64,000 nt of DNA. Source: Phyto melanocephala (lineage: Eukaryota > Arthropoda > Insecta > Diptera > Rhinophoridae). Of this stretch, positions 1-11,400 are shown piece by piece. Made by a program: the position numbers and the translations under genes. Each line of letters starts with the position of its first letter. Position 1 is the first letter of the stretch. The stretch is from contig OW799234.1 in the NCBI GenBank assembly GCA_941918925.1, forward strand, positions 60,802,968-60,866,967, given 5' to 3'. Under the pieces are notes generated by a model. That model ran no database searches, was not told the origin of the DNA, and saw nothing but the letters and a program-made list of their open reading frames with translations.

Positions 1-218
1 ATAAAGCAATAAATTGGTATAAAACTAATAAAAACAATTTTAATAACGAATAATAATTAAATTACCTTTTGTGTATAGAATGTTTTTAGTTTTTTGTATG
101 TAATGTGAATTAAAGTTTTTTTGTAGTTTGTAGAATTTTAATACTTTAACTTCAAATTTGCGTTTTATACTATTTTTTAATGTAGATTGTAGTTAATTGT
201 AAAGAAAATTATTTATTT

Positions 219-1834
219 TTAATAAAGACGGCGAAATAGAACTTTGTGTAGAGCATCAATATCAATTTCTAATGGGGTTTTATTTGACGAGTGTGAACTG
301 TAATGAAAAAAGGAACACATAGGATACATTAAGTATTTGTTAAATGTTACGGGCATACAACCTGGTGCTCACCTTGACGAGCGTATTGCGGGAGCAGTTG
401 GTTTATTAGATGCTCTAGGATTAACTAATAAACATTTCATTGGCTGACCATCTAATTGGCGATTGTGATAAGTATCTACGGCCTTTTCAGCGTCAACTAA
501 AGTCTTGTAAATAACTTCCGCCACTCCAGGCCGCACAATGCGCGAGTCGTACAGTTCGCCAATGTCTTCAAATAACTCTTTTATATCAGATTGAGTGACA
601 CTAGTGTGTAAATTGCTTACAACAATGCGATATCCGGAAGAAGAAGTAGGCATAGCTGAGCCACCACCTCCTGTGGATGAAGATGACGACGGTTTTAAGG
701 GGTTTGAAAAAATACCCATTGAAGCATGTGGATCCGGGGCACGCTCTAAGCGCGAACGCATTTCGTAAGAAAGATGTGAAGTCTGTTCAGATGGGTAACG
801 TCTGGAATATGCATCTGGACTCCGTTTTCTTAAAGTAGAACGTAAAATGCCCTTAGCAGGCGGTGACGGCAAATCAGAAGACATACGACGCTCATGACGA
901 GTGGAATAGGGAACTTCATACACCTCGAAAGGATCGAAATGTTCGCTGGACGTAGAACCCCATGAATTCAAACGTCTGGGAGCTGGTGGTGCCAATTCAT
1001 AAGCAATATCGTTTTCCACAGTACGACTTAGACGTGAAGCTGTAGCATATTCCTCTGTAATTAAAAAATTAAAATGTGGTGTATTTTCCTTTTTTCATGT
1101 TTTGGATAAAGAATACTATCTAATTATTTTTTTAAAATATATTAAAATTGTTTTAACAAGATGGTATCCTTTATTGATAGTATTCTTTATTTGGCACTTT
1201 CGGCTATAATTACCGATTTGTCGGCTTCTCTGGTTCCTGCTATGCCACCCCCGATACTCACCCTCTTCCATTTTCTCCATATTATCATAGTCAACATAAC
1301 CACGAGGTATATCAAAATGATTTTCTCGGCGTCTAGATGACGCCGATGGTAAAGAAGTCTTATAATTTGAACCTTTTGTTCTTAAACCTCCAGTTGCTGC
1401 AACTTTGCTTAATCCCACCGTTCTACGGTCCCCAGAACCATTAACACTTCCGCTCATTTTACTAAATTTGTAAGTATGCAGTTCCTGTTTTTGTTGCAGT
1501 TTTTTCCTTACATCCCCATTGTTTCGTGTAATTTCTGCCAATTTGTCACGAGCATCTCGAATTTTGGCCCGATTTTTTTGTATAATCTTAACACGAGCAT
1601 CGGTAATGCGTCTAGTATCCTTAAATACTGGTTTGTTTAGGGTTTTCCGAAGCGGCTGTATTGTTGAATTCTTTACACCACTAAAGCAATATTAAAAAAA
1701 TTTTAGTAATTAGTCTGTTGTTTGGTATTTATTCTATTAACGCCATTTTCTTGGCTTTTGACAACTTACAATTTTTTTGAGGGCGCTTGTGTTGGTTTTT
1801 TACTTCTAATTATTTCATCCAAACTCATATCCAT
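219..1834 (-). CDS. Poldip3: POLDIP3/SKAR-like RNA-binding mRNA export adaptor, four coding exons
   Basis: I assembled four coding exons by eye: 1834-1770, 1680-1262, 1054-373 and 297-219. Each junction has GT and AG (GTAAGT, GTGAGT and GTGAGC donors) and phases agree, giving 1245 nt, 414 aa plus stop. The N-terminus MDMSLDEIIRSKK matches the UAP56-binding motif of POLDIP3/ALYREF-type export adaptors. Exon 2 has the family's repeated 'DAR' motifs (DTRRITDARVKI, KIRDARDKL). Exon 3 holds an RRM at about residues 303-376; its LDGQPMKCLLVNPR and PGVAEVIY resemble the human POLDIP3 RRM. The C-terminus (LEIDIDALHKVLFRRLY) matches the POLDIP3 tail. Family role, from knowledge: links spliced mRNA and the exon-junction/TREX machinery to S6K1-stimulated translation, in the nucleus. 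A possible AATAAA lies at 217-212, just after the stop. There are no breaks, so the gene looks intact. Exon boundaries are predicted, not transcript-proven. Confidence 0.85.
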
Positions 1835-2084
1835 TTTAACAGCTGTTTTTTTTTTTTAAATCAGTCGAAGGTTTTCTATATTGTTTTTTTTTAGCACATT
1901 CACTATTTATTGGAAAAACTGCTTTTTTTAAGAATTTTAGGAAACGTAGCGGCTTGCGGCTTTTCTTGATACTCCTAAAATTTATAGTGAAGTTTGCAGT
2001 GGTTGTATGTGATGGAGATACCAGATCAATGTTAAATAAGCGTTGCCAGCATGACGAATTAATGACGATTTAAAATTTATTCTA
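1835..2084. other. 5' flank of the POLDIP3-like gene
   Basis: AT-rich sequence upstream of the start codon at 1834. It should contain the 5' UTR and promoter of the minus-strand gene, but I see no clear TATA box or initiator. T and A runs dominate (1847-1858, 1881-1892). No coding potential seen. Confidence 0.4.
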
Positions 2085-2203
2085 ACTGCCGTATTAATAA
2101 AAAATATTTAAGGTTTATTGAAGCCTTATTTGACAAATTTCTGTAGAACATATTTCAAATGAGCCTTTAATAAACCTAAAGTATTTTTTATGAATACGGC
2201 AGT
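2085..2203. repeat. Foldback hairpin, ~41-bp arms
   Basis: Arm 2085-2125 starts ACTGCCGTATTAATAAAAAA and is the reverse complement, with about four mismatches, of 2163-2203, which ends ATGAATACGGCAGT. The spacer is about 37 bp. It could be a tiny foldback transposon or a hairpin transcript precursor; no target duplication is obvious. Confidence 0.7.
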
Positions 2204-2244
2204 AAGCTTTTAGACCTTTTTATTAATATAATATAATTAACCAA

Positions 2245-2344
2245 GGTCTCCACATAGCAATATTTATTGCCAAAATTATCAAATTTGATTGCAGGGTCTC
2301 CACGTAGCAATATTTAGTGCCAAAATTATCGAATTTGATTGTGT
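2245..2344. repeat. 50-bp direct repeat, two copies
   Basis: Two copies of a unit starting GGTCTCCAC(A/G)TAGCAAT begin at 2245 and 2295 and differ at only a few bases. An inverted, diverged copy of the unit start (GTGTAGACC) lies near 2410-2418. The same motif recurs inverted at 24696-24712, beyond the LTR array. Confidence 0.7.
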
Positions 2345-3154
2345 CCATAATAAATTGCGACTCGTATACCGCAATTGTCAAATTTGAATCCATCTATAGA
2401 GATTGCAACGTGTAGACCGTAAATTGATTTATGTGGCAATTTATTACGCAATCATTGCTCTACTGATTGCTTAAGCAATTATTGCTGCAAAAAGCTGTCA
2501 AAATCGTTTAATATTCTTTGAAATTTTTTGTTTTTCTTTGCATTAATTTTACTGATAATTATTAAGAGTGAGGTATTACAAAAAAAACATAAAAGTTAAA
2601 ACAAAAATATTAAAATTTATAAATACATTACTTGTGTCGTACTCTCCACCCAATGACACCCCGTCCACAACAGACATGAATTGTTGTTAAAACATGATGT
2701 TATAACTTAATGTTAAATTTTTATGTTATACTGTGGAGTACACGTACTTATGTTAATGTTAAGATTTTTTATTATTTTTCGATTGTCGGCGAAGCAATAC
2801 AAATAAGTCTTTAAAAGTATTTTAACGTTTTTGCATGTGCTGTGATTTTTAGCACTTTTCGTGTTTTGAATTTGTGAAGGAACCTATTAAATTATGATTT
2901 AGAAAAAAATTGTTAAGGTAAAATAATTTAATATAAATTTTAACTTTCTCCACAAAACTTTTTTACACTTTATCTCGTTTTAATTAAATAACTTTATAAT
3001 TTTTTTTTCTAATTTAATGCAAATTTTTCCTTTTTCACAAATTTCTTTACACTTTAAACTTTGCCGAAGAAAAAGAAAAGAAAAAAAAGAAAAAAAATTA
3101 CTTCTGTCAAGCTTAAACGTCATTCCATGGTATAAAAGCGTTATTAAAACAATT

Positions 3155-3206
3155 GTTTTAACAACCGTGTTAAAACAAATGTTTTAACAACCGTGTTAAA
3201 ACATGA
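3155..3206. repeat. 26-bp tandem repeat, two copies
   Basis: GTTTTAACAACCGTGTTAAA followed by ACAAAT at 3155-3180 is repeated at 3181-3206 (second copy ends ACATGA). Each unit is itself palindromic (GTTTTAACA...TGTTAAAAC), like subterminal transposase-binding arrays of TIR elements. Confidence 0.7.
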
Positions 3207-3264
3207 AGAAAACTCTTACATGAGCAGTCCACACTTAACACTAACATCATATTAGTGTTAATGT

Positions 3265-5948
3265 TGTTGCGGGTCACTTTACGATGCCGTGAAATGTTTG
3301 GATTTTTAATGACTCAGAACTGTAGGGTTCATGACGTCATAGATTTTGGTGGTTGTTTTTTGGTGTTCTTTTCTTTTATTAATAAAAATTTCCAGCATTT
3401 TTTTTTTTATTTAAAATCTTCGTTTTTTTTGTTTATTTAGGTTTTTGTTTGCTGTTTTATTTTTGGTTTTTAATTATGTTGTGTTTCGACAGCTTAGTTT
3501 TTTTTTGTGGTTATTGGTCTTTTTGATTTTTGTATGTGTTGATACGGCTGAAAAGGGATAAGGGAAAATTATTAATTTTATTGTTGGAAATTGGTTAGGA
3601 ACGATATTTTACATCATACTTACGCTGATTTATCTTCTGGGTCGGTTGTAATTTTTTTAGCTGGTCTGAAAAGATAATTAAATGCAAAAATATGAGAACA
3701 AATGGATAAAATACTTACATGTGTCCAATGGCTGCTGCTTTGTGTATGATGAAGTATACTAGTGTTGTAAAGAGATATATATATAAACAGGGTTGTTAAC
3801 ACGAACATCGAAAAATTTAGCAGTGTTGTATTTTCATTCAATAAATGAGGATATGAATATTATAGTAAATATACTATAAAGAAATAATAACAAAAAAATT
3901 ATGGGGAAACAATAATTGCTAAATTTCATGATTACCTGTTATTGGCATTATTTAAGAGTTTCAAATTTTAGGAAAATAACGAGAAATGGCACACATTTTT
4001 TTTAATTTATAGATATGTATTTTAAGTGAATTTATGAAATGATAAGAAAGAATAGAAAGTTATAAATGGAAAACGTTATACCGGTTAATGTTTATAATTT
4101 TTTTTTAATAATAAATAATGTTATTCGGGTCAAAGTATATAGGTTTTTTTTTATATGTAGCTTTTAGTAGTTGTAAACTGTAATTTTTAAATAATGAGGA
4201 AAAAAATAGAACCGCAACATTTTCCTATACAGAAGTTTATATAAGTTGGTGGCGATAGGTTTCATGTTATTTTATTTGTGTTACATCGATCGTTTGAATA
4301 AGTTAAAGTCAGAAAATTAAACATAAAATTTTTAATTCAATACAATTTTTTTTTATGTGGAGAAGAATATTGAAATATTAGCAGAACGGTTGATATAAAA
4401 ATTCTGGTGACTATAGAATTTAAATAACTTAAGTTGAAAAGAAAACGTAAGTGAGAACTTTGTGAAGTAGTGCTTTAGTACTGGTTTTATGTTGAAAGCC
4501 TGTAAGAATAAAGGGTGAATATTTATGTATGTTTTTTTTGTGATAGCTGGCATTTCCTTTTGGAGGATATTTGGAGGCATATAACCGGATGCTTATGATT
4601 CCCTACACACATAGGAATTGCCAGGTAAACTGTTATTTGTAGTCGTTTAAACAAAGTGTATCTAGTCCCGATAAAACACAAGGAAAAGGAATAATTTTTA
4701 CGTTTTCGTTTGAAAAGACTAGAATGGAAAAAGAAAATCATTAGGTCGATCATGGAAGAGTTTAAAATTTAATTTTAAGTTTAAATATTAATTTTAAGAA
4801 CATATTTTTTTTTTAAATTAAAGTGTGCAAGCGTGAAAAATTGTAAGAATACTGTGAGTGTGTAGTTAGTGAATGTGTTTTATTTAGTGTGTTTCAGTAC
4901 AGTAATCCCTCAGAAATCCGGAAATAGTGATTAGTAGAACAAATTTAAAATAGGTACATACATATCTATATATATATATATATATCGGGATTTCAAAAAA
5001 GAATAAGAAATAAAAATTTAAATAAAGTCGTACTTTTCTTACTTAGAGCCTAGGCAAATATTTGTCGGTTAAAGCGCTTGTAAAGTGTCAGGAAATAACC
5101 TTAACTTATAGCTTCAGGGAGCTCCTTTAAGTGAAGTGAAAATAAGATTCGTGGTAAATTACAATTTTGTTATATAAATAAATAGCTTAAGCCCTAGTAG
5201 GAGAAGGAAAATAAAGGCGTATATGAAAATAAAAAATAAAAAAAAGAAAAAACTAAAGGAGAAATACGTAATTTTGTTAAACGATATATATATATAGTTT
5301 TTTTTTGTGTTGTAACGGATGCAACAGGAAGAGGAAACGAAAAGGAAATATTGCTTTTTTTTATTTTAGTATATATTGTTTATTATTTTATTAATTTTTT
5401 TTTTATATTTTTTGTCAGTATTGTATGTTATTGTTAATTAATTATATTTTTGGTTAAAGATTTTTTTTATTATATTATATAATTTATTGTGTAAGATTGT
5501 TAAGGTTATTGTAATTTTTATTGTTAATATTTACAAAAAAAAAGAAAAAATCCGTATTTAGTTTATATATAGTTAATTTATATTTTTGTTTATATAAATA
5601 AATAATGATGTAATCTTAATGTTATAATGAATGTAATTATGTTGGCTTAATTTTATAAAGGTTTGGAAATGATGGGAAGGTAAGTGAAGGAGGAAGTTAG
5701 AAGGAATGTGGGTCGCTGGAAAAATATTCTTGGATTACATCGCGACTAGGTTGGGAGGGCATTAAGGGACTAACACCTGTCTCTGAAGGTTGCTAAGGTG
5801 GTACAGTTTGAGTAGTTTCAGTTTTAGTTTTTTTTGTGTTGTTTTCATTAAATTTTATGAGCGGATTCGCTGCCGGCGAAAAGGGTTGGAACCATCCTGA
5901 GAGAACGAATTAGCCGAAAACTTCGCTGGGCAATACCGGTCCGTAACA
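3265..5948 (+). repeat. LTR 1 (5' LTR of array), 2684 bp
   Basis: Begins TGTTGCGGGTCAC and ends CCGGTCCGTAACA. A TATA box TATATAAG lies at 4238-4245, about 970 bp in, consistent with a very long U3. A possible AATAAA lies near 5020. It differs from LTRs 2 and 3 by T instead of C at 4246, right after the TATA box, and by an 11-T rather than 12-T run near 3388-3398. Short AT-rich reading frames in it recur in all LTRs only because the DNA is repeated. Confidence 0.93.
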
Positions 5949-5952
5949 TAAA

Positions 5953-5962
5953 TGGCGCCCAA
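5953..5962 (+). other. Primer-binding site, tRNA-Lys type
   Basis: TGGCGCCCAA sits four bases after the LTR end. It is complementary to the 3' end of a tRNA-Lys with CCA added (the CUU isoacceptor ends ...GUUGGGCG-CCA in flies, from memory). Complementarity stops after about 10 nt, short of the usual 18. Confidence 0.7.
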
Positions 5963-7027
5963 TTTTAAATGTGACATAACTTGGAAAACTTTGACAAAGT
6001 ATCTCAAGTTAGGTGATAGAATATGTGTGATGTCATCAAAGCATGTAACAATAGCCCAAGTAGTTTGACAATAGCCCAAGGAAACCCGTGAAATATGGTG
6101 AGGGAAAGTTTGTATAGCCACTCTGAGTATGGATAGGAGGTGTTGTATATGAACGTTAATTCACTAATAGATGAACGGCTAGTACAAGAGTATAATTACG
6201 AGATAGGTTCACAATATCGATCATCGTGTTGTAACCCGTTTCCGGATATGTAGGACTATTAAATTTAGAGATCAATAATGGAGGACATTATTACTGTAAT
6301 GAAGTTGATATTATACGATAACCTCTCGTGGCAAAAGTCTACGAGGTTAGATGTATCGTAAAATATCAATAGCCAATCGTAATCTCACCTTAGGGAATAT
6401 TTAGGTTGAAGTACGAGGGGTCATGCAGGGAAAGTATTCCATGAAATTAGAAACATTTTTTTTTACCACATTTAGTATACCTTAAACAGTAACTACATTG
6501 ACTTCCACATCCGCCATCATTTCCTTAACCTATAAGAAACAAATAAGTTAAAAAAAAAAAAAAAAAAAAAGAATTGAATTGAATTGAAAAAGTGTTCAGA
6601 TAATTATTTTTGGTTGTTTGTTTGAGATTTTGTTTTTCATTTAATTCATTATTTGTTTATACAAACGTTTATTATTTATATTAGTATTATTTATATATTA
6701 TTATTTTTAATAGTTTTTTTTGCTAGTAATTAATTATTTATTTTCTCACTATCTTGATTATTTAATTAGTTTTTTATATATATTTATCTTTTTCGATTTT
6801 TGTATTAATCAGGTATAGATAAATTAATTTTTTTTATATAATCAAGTAGTGAATTTTATTGGTGTGGGTTTGAAAATACTGAATTTATTATTAAGGTGCA
6901 TGTTATCATTGTAATTTTCCTTTTCTATATTATATTTATTTATAATTAATTTATTTATAATTAAGTTTTTGTCTCAAGTTTTTTTTGGTATTGAATGGAA
7001 CTTTACAAATAGTTCTATAAACGTAGT
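5963..7027 (+). other. Retrotransposon leader between primer site and gag
   Basis: About 1.07 kb of untranslated leader with no coding potential and a 20-A run around 6551-6570. It presumably holds packaging signals. The T run near 6979-6986 is one base longer in the second copy. Confidence 0.6.
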
Positions 7028-8461
7028 ATGAGTTATAGCCCGCCTAGTACAAGATTACGAAAAAGAAATAGGCAGAATTTACACGATTTAAACCGGTCTA
7101 CGCCGCATGTTGCATATAAAATATACAGGCAGAATACTCCTAAACTAGGAAATAAACCTAAGTTTGATTTAGAAATGGCAGAGGGAAATACAGATACTGT
7201 CAGGGACTTGTCCGAAACAATAATATCAGCCAATCCTAAAGTTCCACCTGTTCACCCTAGTCAGTATACTTTACCACCACCGATATTAGGCCAAGGTACA
7301 AGTAGACAGGCAGTCAGTTCAAATAGTTTCGAAAATGTAGAAAGAACCGTGCAGAAAATTGTAGAACAGGGAATTAATTCTCATATGTTTGACATGAGAA
7401 AGGCTATGGCAGATTTAACATCAACGGTCAATAGGCTCAGTATTGTAGTTCAACAAACTCAGATAGAAAACAAGAAAATATTAGAATCTAACTTACCAAA
7501 TGTGTCCAGACATCCATCAGAAGGCCATCAACAGAATGAAGGTCGTTCTCAGTCATCTAGAAACTCTTCAGTAAGTGGTGAGGAACCAGTAAGAAATTTA
7601 AGCAGACCTCATATTGATAAGTGGGGACTAGAGTTCAATGGTGATACCAACAAACTTGCAGTAGAAGATTTTGTATTTCGCCTAGAACGTCTCCAACATC
7701 AGTACAATGTTCCATGGAAAGAAGTGTTAGATAACTTTCATCTGTTGGTTAAAGGTGCGGCCGAGAAATGGTATTGGTTATTCATCAAAACCAATTATCT
7801 TACTGAGTGGCCTACTTTGAAAAACGCATTACTAAAACAATACCAATCCACTCGTTCCAGTTTCGAATTGATGAGAGATATGGTAGAACATAAACAACTT
7901 CCAGGAGAATCAATTGATGATTTTTTCTTTACGATGTCACAACTCCGTTCTAGGTTGAACATATCCATGCCTGAAACAGAAATGATTAAAATGATTAAGA
8001 AGAATTTAAAAGATAGTATTGGCAAAATCGTGTACCCTATGAATGTATCATCTGTGGAGGAATTACGTATTAGTTGCCTAGATGCTGAAAAGACATTTCT
8101 CAGAAAAGATATCAGAGCCATTCAGAATCCAATAAATCGCTTTCCAAGACATATTAATGAATTAAGTGATCAGAATTCTGAGCAATGTCAGGCACCAGAA
8201 ATGGAGTACGATGAAATAGCTGCTTTGAAATCAAAAAGTTCTGGTACCTCTACGATAGTAGTATGCTGGAATTGTCGTCAAAGTGGTCACGTTTTTATGG
8301 ACTGTCCATCAAATGAGAGAGCTATATTTTGCTACCGATGCGGAAAACCTGATGTGATAGCTCCCAATTGTGCCAACTGTCGGAACCGAAATTTTCCCAG
8401 GAACGAAGGGAATGCGGGAGACCATCGTTCAACATCGAACCCGCAATTAAACCTGAAATAG
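7028..8461 (+). CDS. gag: Gag, copy 1 (477 aa)
   Basis: The retrotransposon structural protein that assembles the particle and packages RNA. The ATG at 7028 starts a 477-residue frame. Residues 1-190 are basic, then low-complexity. Residues ~195-360 look like a Ty3/Gypsy gag capsid domain (KWGLEFNGD..., FRLERLQ, the AAEKWYWLF block, then QLPGESIDDFF). The C-terminus holds a perfect CCHC knuckle (CWNCRQSGHVFMDC, from residue 413) and a second (CYRCGKPDVIAPNC, from 435) in which Val replaces the zinc-binding His. The end overlaps pol by about 90 nt. A slippery heptamer at 8389-8395 fits -1 frameshifting into pol. No breaks seen; identical in length and apparently in sequence to copy 2. Confidence 0.93.
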   Translation: MSYSPPSTRLRKRNRQNLHDLNRSTPHVAYKIYRQNTPKLGNKPKFDLEMAEGNTDTVRDLSETIISANPKVPPVHPSQYTLPPPILGQGTSRQAVSSNSFENVERTVQKIVEQGINSHMFDMRKAMADLTSTVNRLSIVVQQTQIENKKILESNLPNVSRHPSEGHQQNEGRSQSSRNSSVSGEEPVRNLSRPHIDKWGLEFNGDTNKLAVEDFVFRLERLQHQYNVPWKEVLDNFHLLVKGAAEKWYWLFIKTNYLTEWPTLKNALLKQYQSTRSSFELMRDMVEHKQLPGESIDDFFFTMSQLRSRLNISMPETEMIKMIKKNLKDSIGKIVYPMNVSSVEELRISCLDAEKTFLRKDIRAIQNPINRFPRHINELSDQNSEQCQAPEMEYDEIAALKSKSSGTSTIVVCWNCRQSGHVFMDCPSNERAIFCYRCGKPDVIAPNCANCRNRNFPRNEGNAGDHRSTSNPQLNLK

Positions 8462-11400
8462 ATAGTAAAATAAGAAAATTAGCACACGAGACAATAAAAT
8501 TTAATAAATTGGTACCCCAGCAAAAACACTTATACCCATTGAATGAGAGGAAAGAAAATTATGAGAAAGTGAGAAATAGAATATTTAATTCTGAAATATG
8601 TATCAAACGGCCGACGATATCGCGGAGAATAAGAAAACTAAGAGAAAAGTTTGCAGAAAGAAAAAGAAATAGAAAATTAGTCATCGAAGCAATAAGGAAA
8701 GCAAGTTATGAGTCAACAGACCCCAGACCCTACGCTGAGTTTAAAATCGGTGATATTAAAATTAAAGGCCTACTTGATACAGGTGCCTCAGTCAGCATAT
8801 TAGGGAAAGGATGTAGGGAACTTGTCGAAAGATTAGATATACCAGTAACCCCTATATTTTCATTAATCACTACTGCTAGCGGTCAGGAACAAAGATTATT
8901 AGGAAAAATAAGTTTGAATATAGAGTATAACAATAGAAATAGGAAAATAGAGTTTTACTTATGCCCGGATTTGGAACAACAGTCATATTTAGGAGTAGAT
9001 TTTTGGAGGATATTTGAGCTTGCTCCTAATATAGTAGGTGTAGAAGAAATTAATATGGAGAAAATCTTAGATAACTTTAGGTCCGAGAACCACAAAGTTG
9101 ATCCTCATGTGTTAAGTGAATCACAACAAAATGAATTGAACGAGGTAATCAAGATGTTTCCAGCATTTGAGAATCAGGGATTAGGATGTACTTTACTGGA
9201 GAAACATAGCATTAAATTAGTAGAAGGTGCGGAACCTGTTAAGGATAGACATTATCCAATTTCTCCAGCAGTACAGGAAATTGTTTACAGGGAAATAGAT
9301 AAAATGTTAGAGCTAAAGGTGATAGAAGAATCTGAAAGCCCATGGAGTCACAGAACAACAGTGGTAAGGAAACCTGGCAAAAATAGGTTTTGCTTAGATG
9401 CGAGGAAGTTGAATAAATTGACGGTTAAAGACGCGTATCCATTACAAAATATAGATGGTATTCTTAGTAGAATTGATGAGACACACTTCATAAGTAGTGT
9501 TGATCTCAAATTCGCGTTTTGGCAGATAGAGTTGGAGGAAGAAAGCAAGCCATACACAGCGTTTACTGTAGCAGGTCGACCACTCTATCAATTCCGCGTT
9601 ATGCCTTTTGGTCTCTGCAACGCTGCCCAACGATTGTGTCGATTAATGGACAAGGTTATCCCACAAAGACTAAAAGAAAATGTTTTTGTGTACTTGGATG
9701 ATTTGTTGGTTATCTCGAGTACCTTTCAAAAACATTTACATTTGCTGAAGGAAGTAGCCCAATGTCTTAAAACAGCCAATCTAACTATAGGCCTGGAAAA
9801 GTCGCAGTTCTGTTTTAAAACATTGAAATATCTTGGTTTCCTAATAGGGGGTGGTACGTTGAGAACAGACCCTGAAAAGGTGAGAACCATGAAGGAAATC
9901 AGTATTCCAAAATCGGCAAAGGAAGTTCGAAGTTTTCTAGGTACAGCTGGCTGGTACCGGCGATTCATAAGAGATTTTTCTACGATATCAGCACCTTTAA
10001 CGGATACACTTAAAAAAAGTAAGAAATTTGTTATGACACCAGAAGCAATAGAAGCATTTAATGATTTGAAAAAAGCCTTAACTTCAGCGCCTGTTTTGAG
10101 ACATGCAAATTTCTCTAAACGCTTTTATATTCAGTGTGATGCTAGTGATTATGGTATTGGGGCGGTTTTATATCAACTAAATGGCGATAAAGAAGAACAC
10201 CCTATAGCATTCTATTCTCAAAAGTTAAACAGCTGTCAGCGAAACTACAGTGTGACTGAGAAAGAATGTTTTGCAGCCGTCATGGCAGTTAAAAAGTTCC
10301 GGCCGTACGTTGAAATGATGCCGTTCACAATAGTGACTGACCATGCCAGTCTAAAATGGCTGATGTCTTTAAAAGATCTTTCAGGCAGATTAGCCCGTTG
10401 GTCACTTCAACTACAATCTTTTGATTTTGAAATAATGCACCGGAAAGGGTCAGAAAACGTAGTAGCTGATATGTTGTCCAGATTGCCGAATGAGAGCTTG
10501 AGTGAAATATGTATGGAAGATATCTTCGACTTCGAAACAACCGAGTTTGAAAGCGAAGAATATTTAGATCTTATAAATATTATTCAGAAAAATGGTGAAC
10601 AACTACCAGATCTAAAAGTGGACAATGGTATGGTTTTTAAACGGATGTCGTTCGAAGATGAAGGACAAGGTTGTGAATGGAAGCTATGGATACCATCTGC
10701 TATTACGCAAGCGATAATCGAAAAGGCACATAATTCACTTACAACAGCTCATGGAGGAGTGGCCAAAACGGTCGAAAGATTAAAAAGATTCTTTTACTGG
10801 CCAAAAATGTATTTCCAAGTTAAAATGTTTGTGAAAAATTGTCAAATATGTAAAGAAATAAAACCCTCTAATCAAAACCTAAGACCAGAAATTGGAAAAC
10901 AAGTTATCACAGAAAGACCGTTCCAAAAGTTGTATATAGATTTTATGGGAAAATATCCTAGATCTAAAAATGGTAACTGCTACATTTTTATAGTTGTAGA
11001 TCACTTTTCAAAATTTGTATTTCTAAAAGCTATGAGGGAAGCCTCAACTAAAAATGTCATTGAATTTCTAGTGCAGGAAATCTTTCACAAGTTTGGCGTA
11101 CCTGAAATTGTGCACAGCGATAATGGATCGCAATTCATAGCGAAAAGTTTTGAAAATTTAATGACAACTTATAAAATTCAACACATTAAAACAGCGGTAT
11201 ACTCCCCTCAGAGCAACGCCAGCGAAAGGGTAAACCAGTCTGTCCTATCGGCAATTAGAGCGTACGTAAAGGAAGATCACCGAGATTGGGACATGTACCT
11301 ATCCGAAATAGAATGTGCCCTAAGGACCTCCGTACACGCTGCAACTGGTTTTACGCCCTTTTTCGCACTGTTCGGATACCATATGTATTCTAGTGGAGCG

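Noticed and set aside
3620..4753. Several minus-strand frames of 73-76 codons in the LTR, repeated in all three LTRs
   Set aside because: They recur only because the LTR recurs; AT-rich, no domain, antisense to the element.
5855..6121. 88-codon minus-strand frame across the LTR end and primer site
   Set aside because: Antisense to primer-binding site and leader; no family similarity seen.
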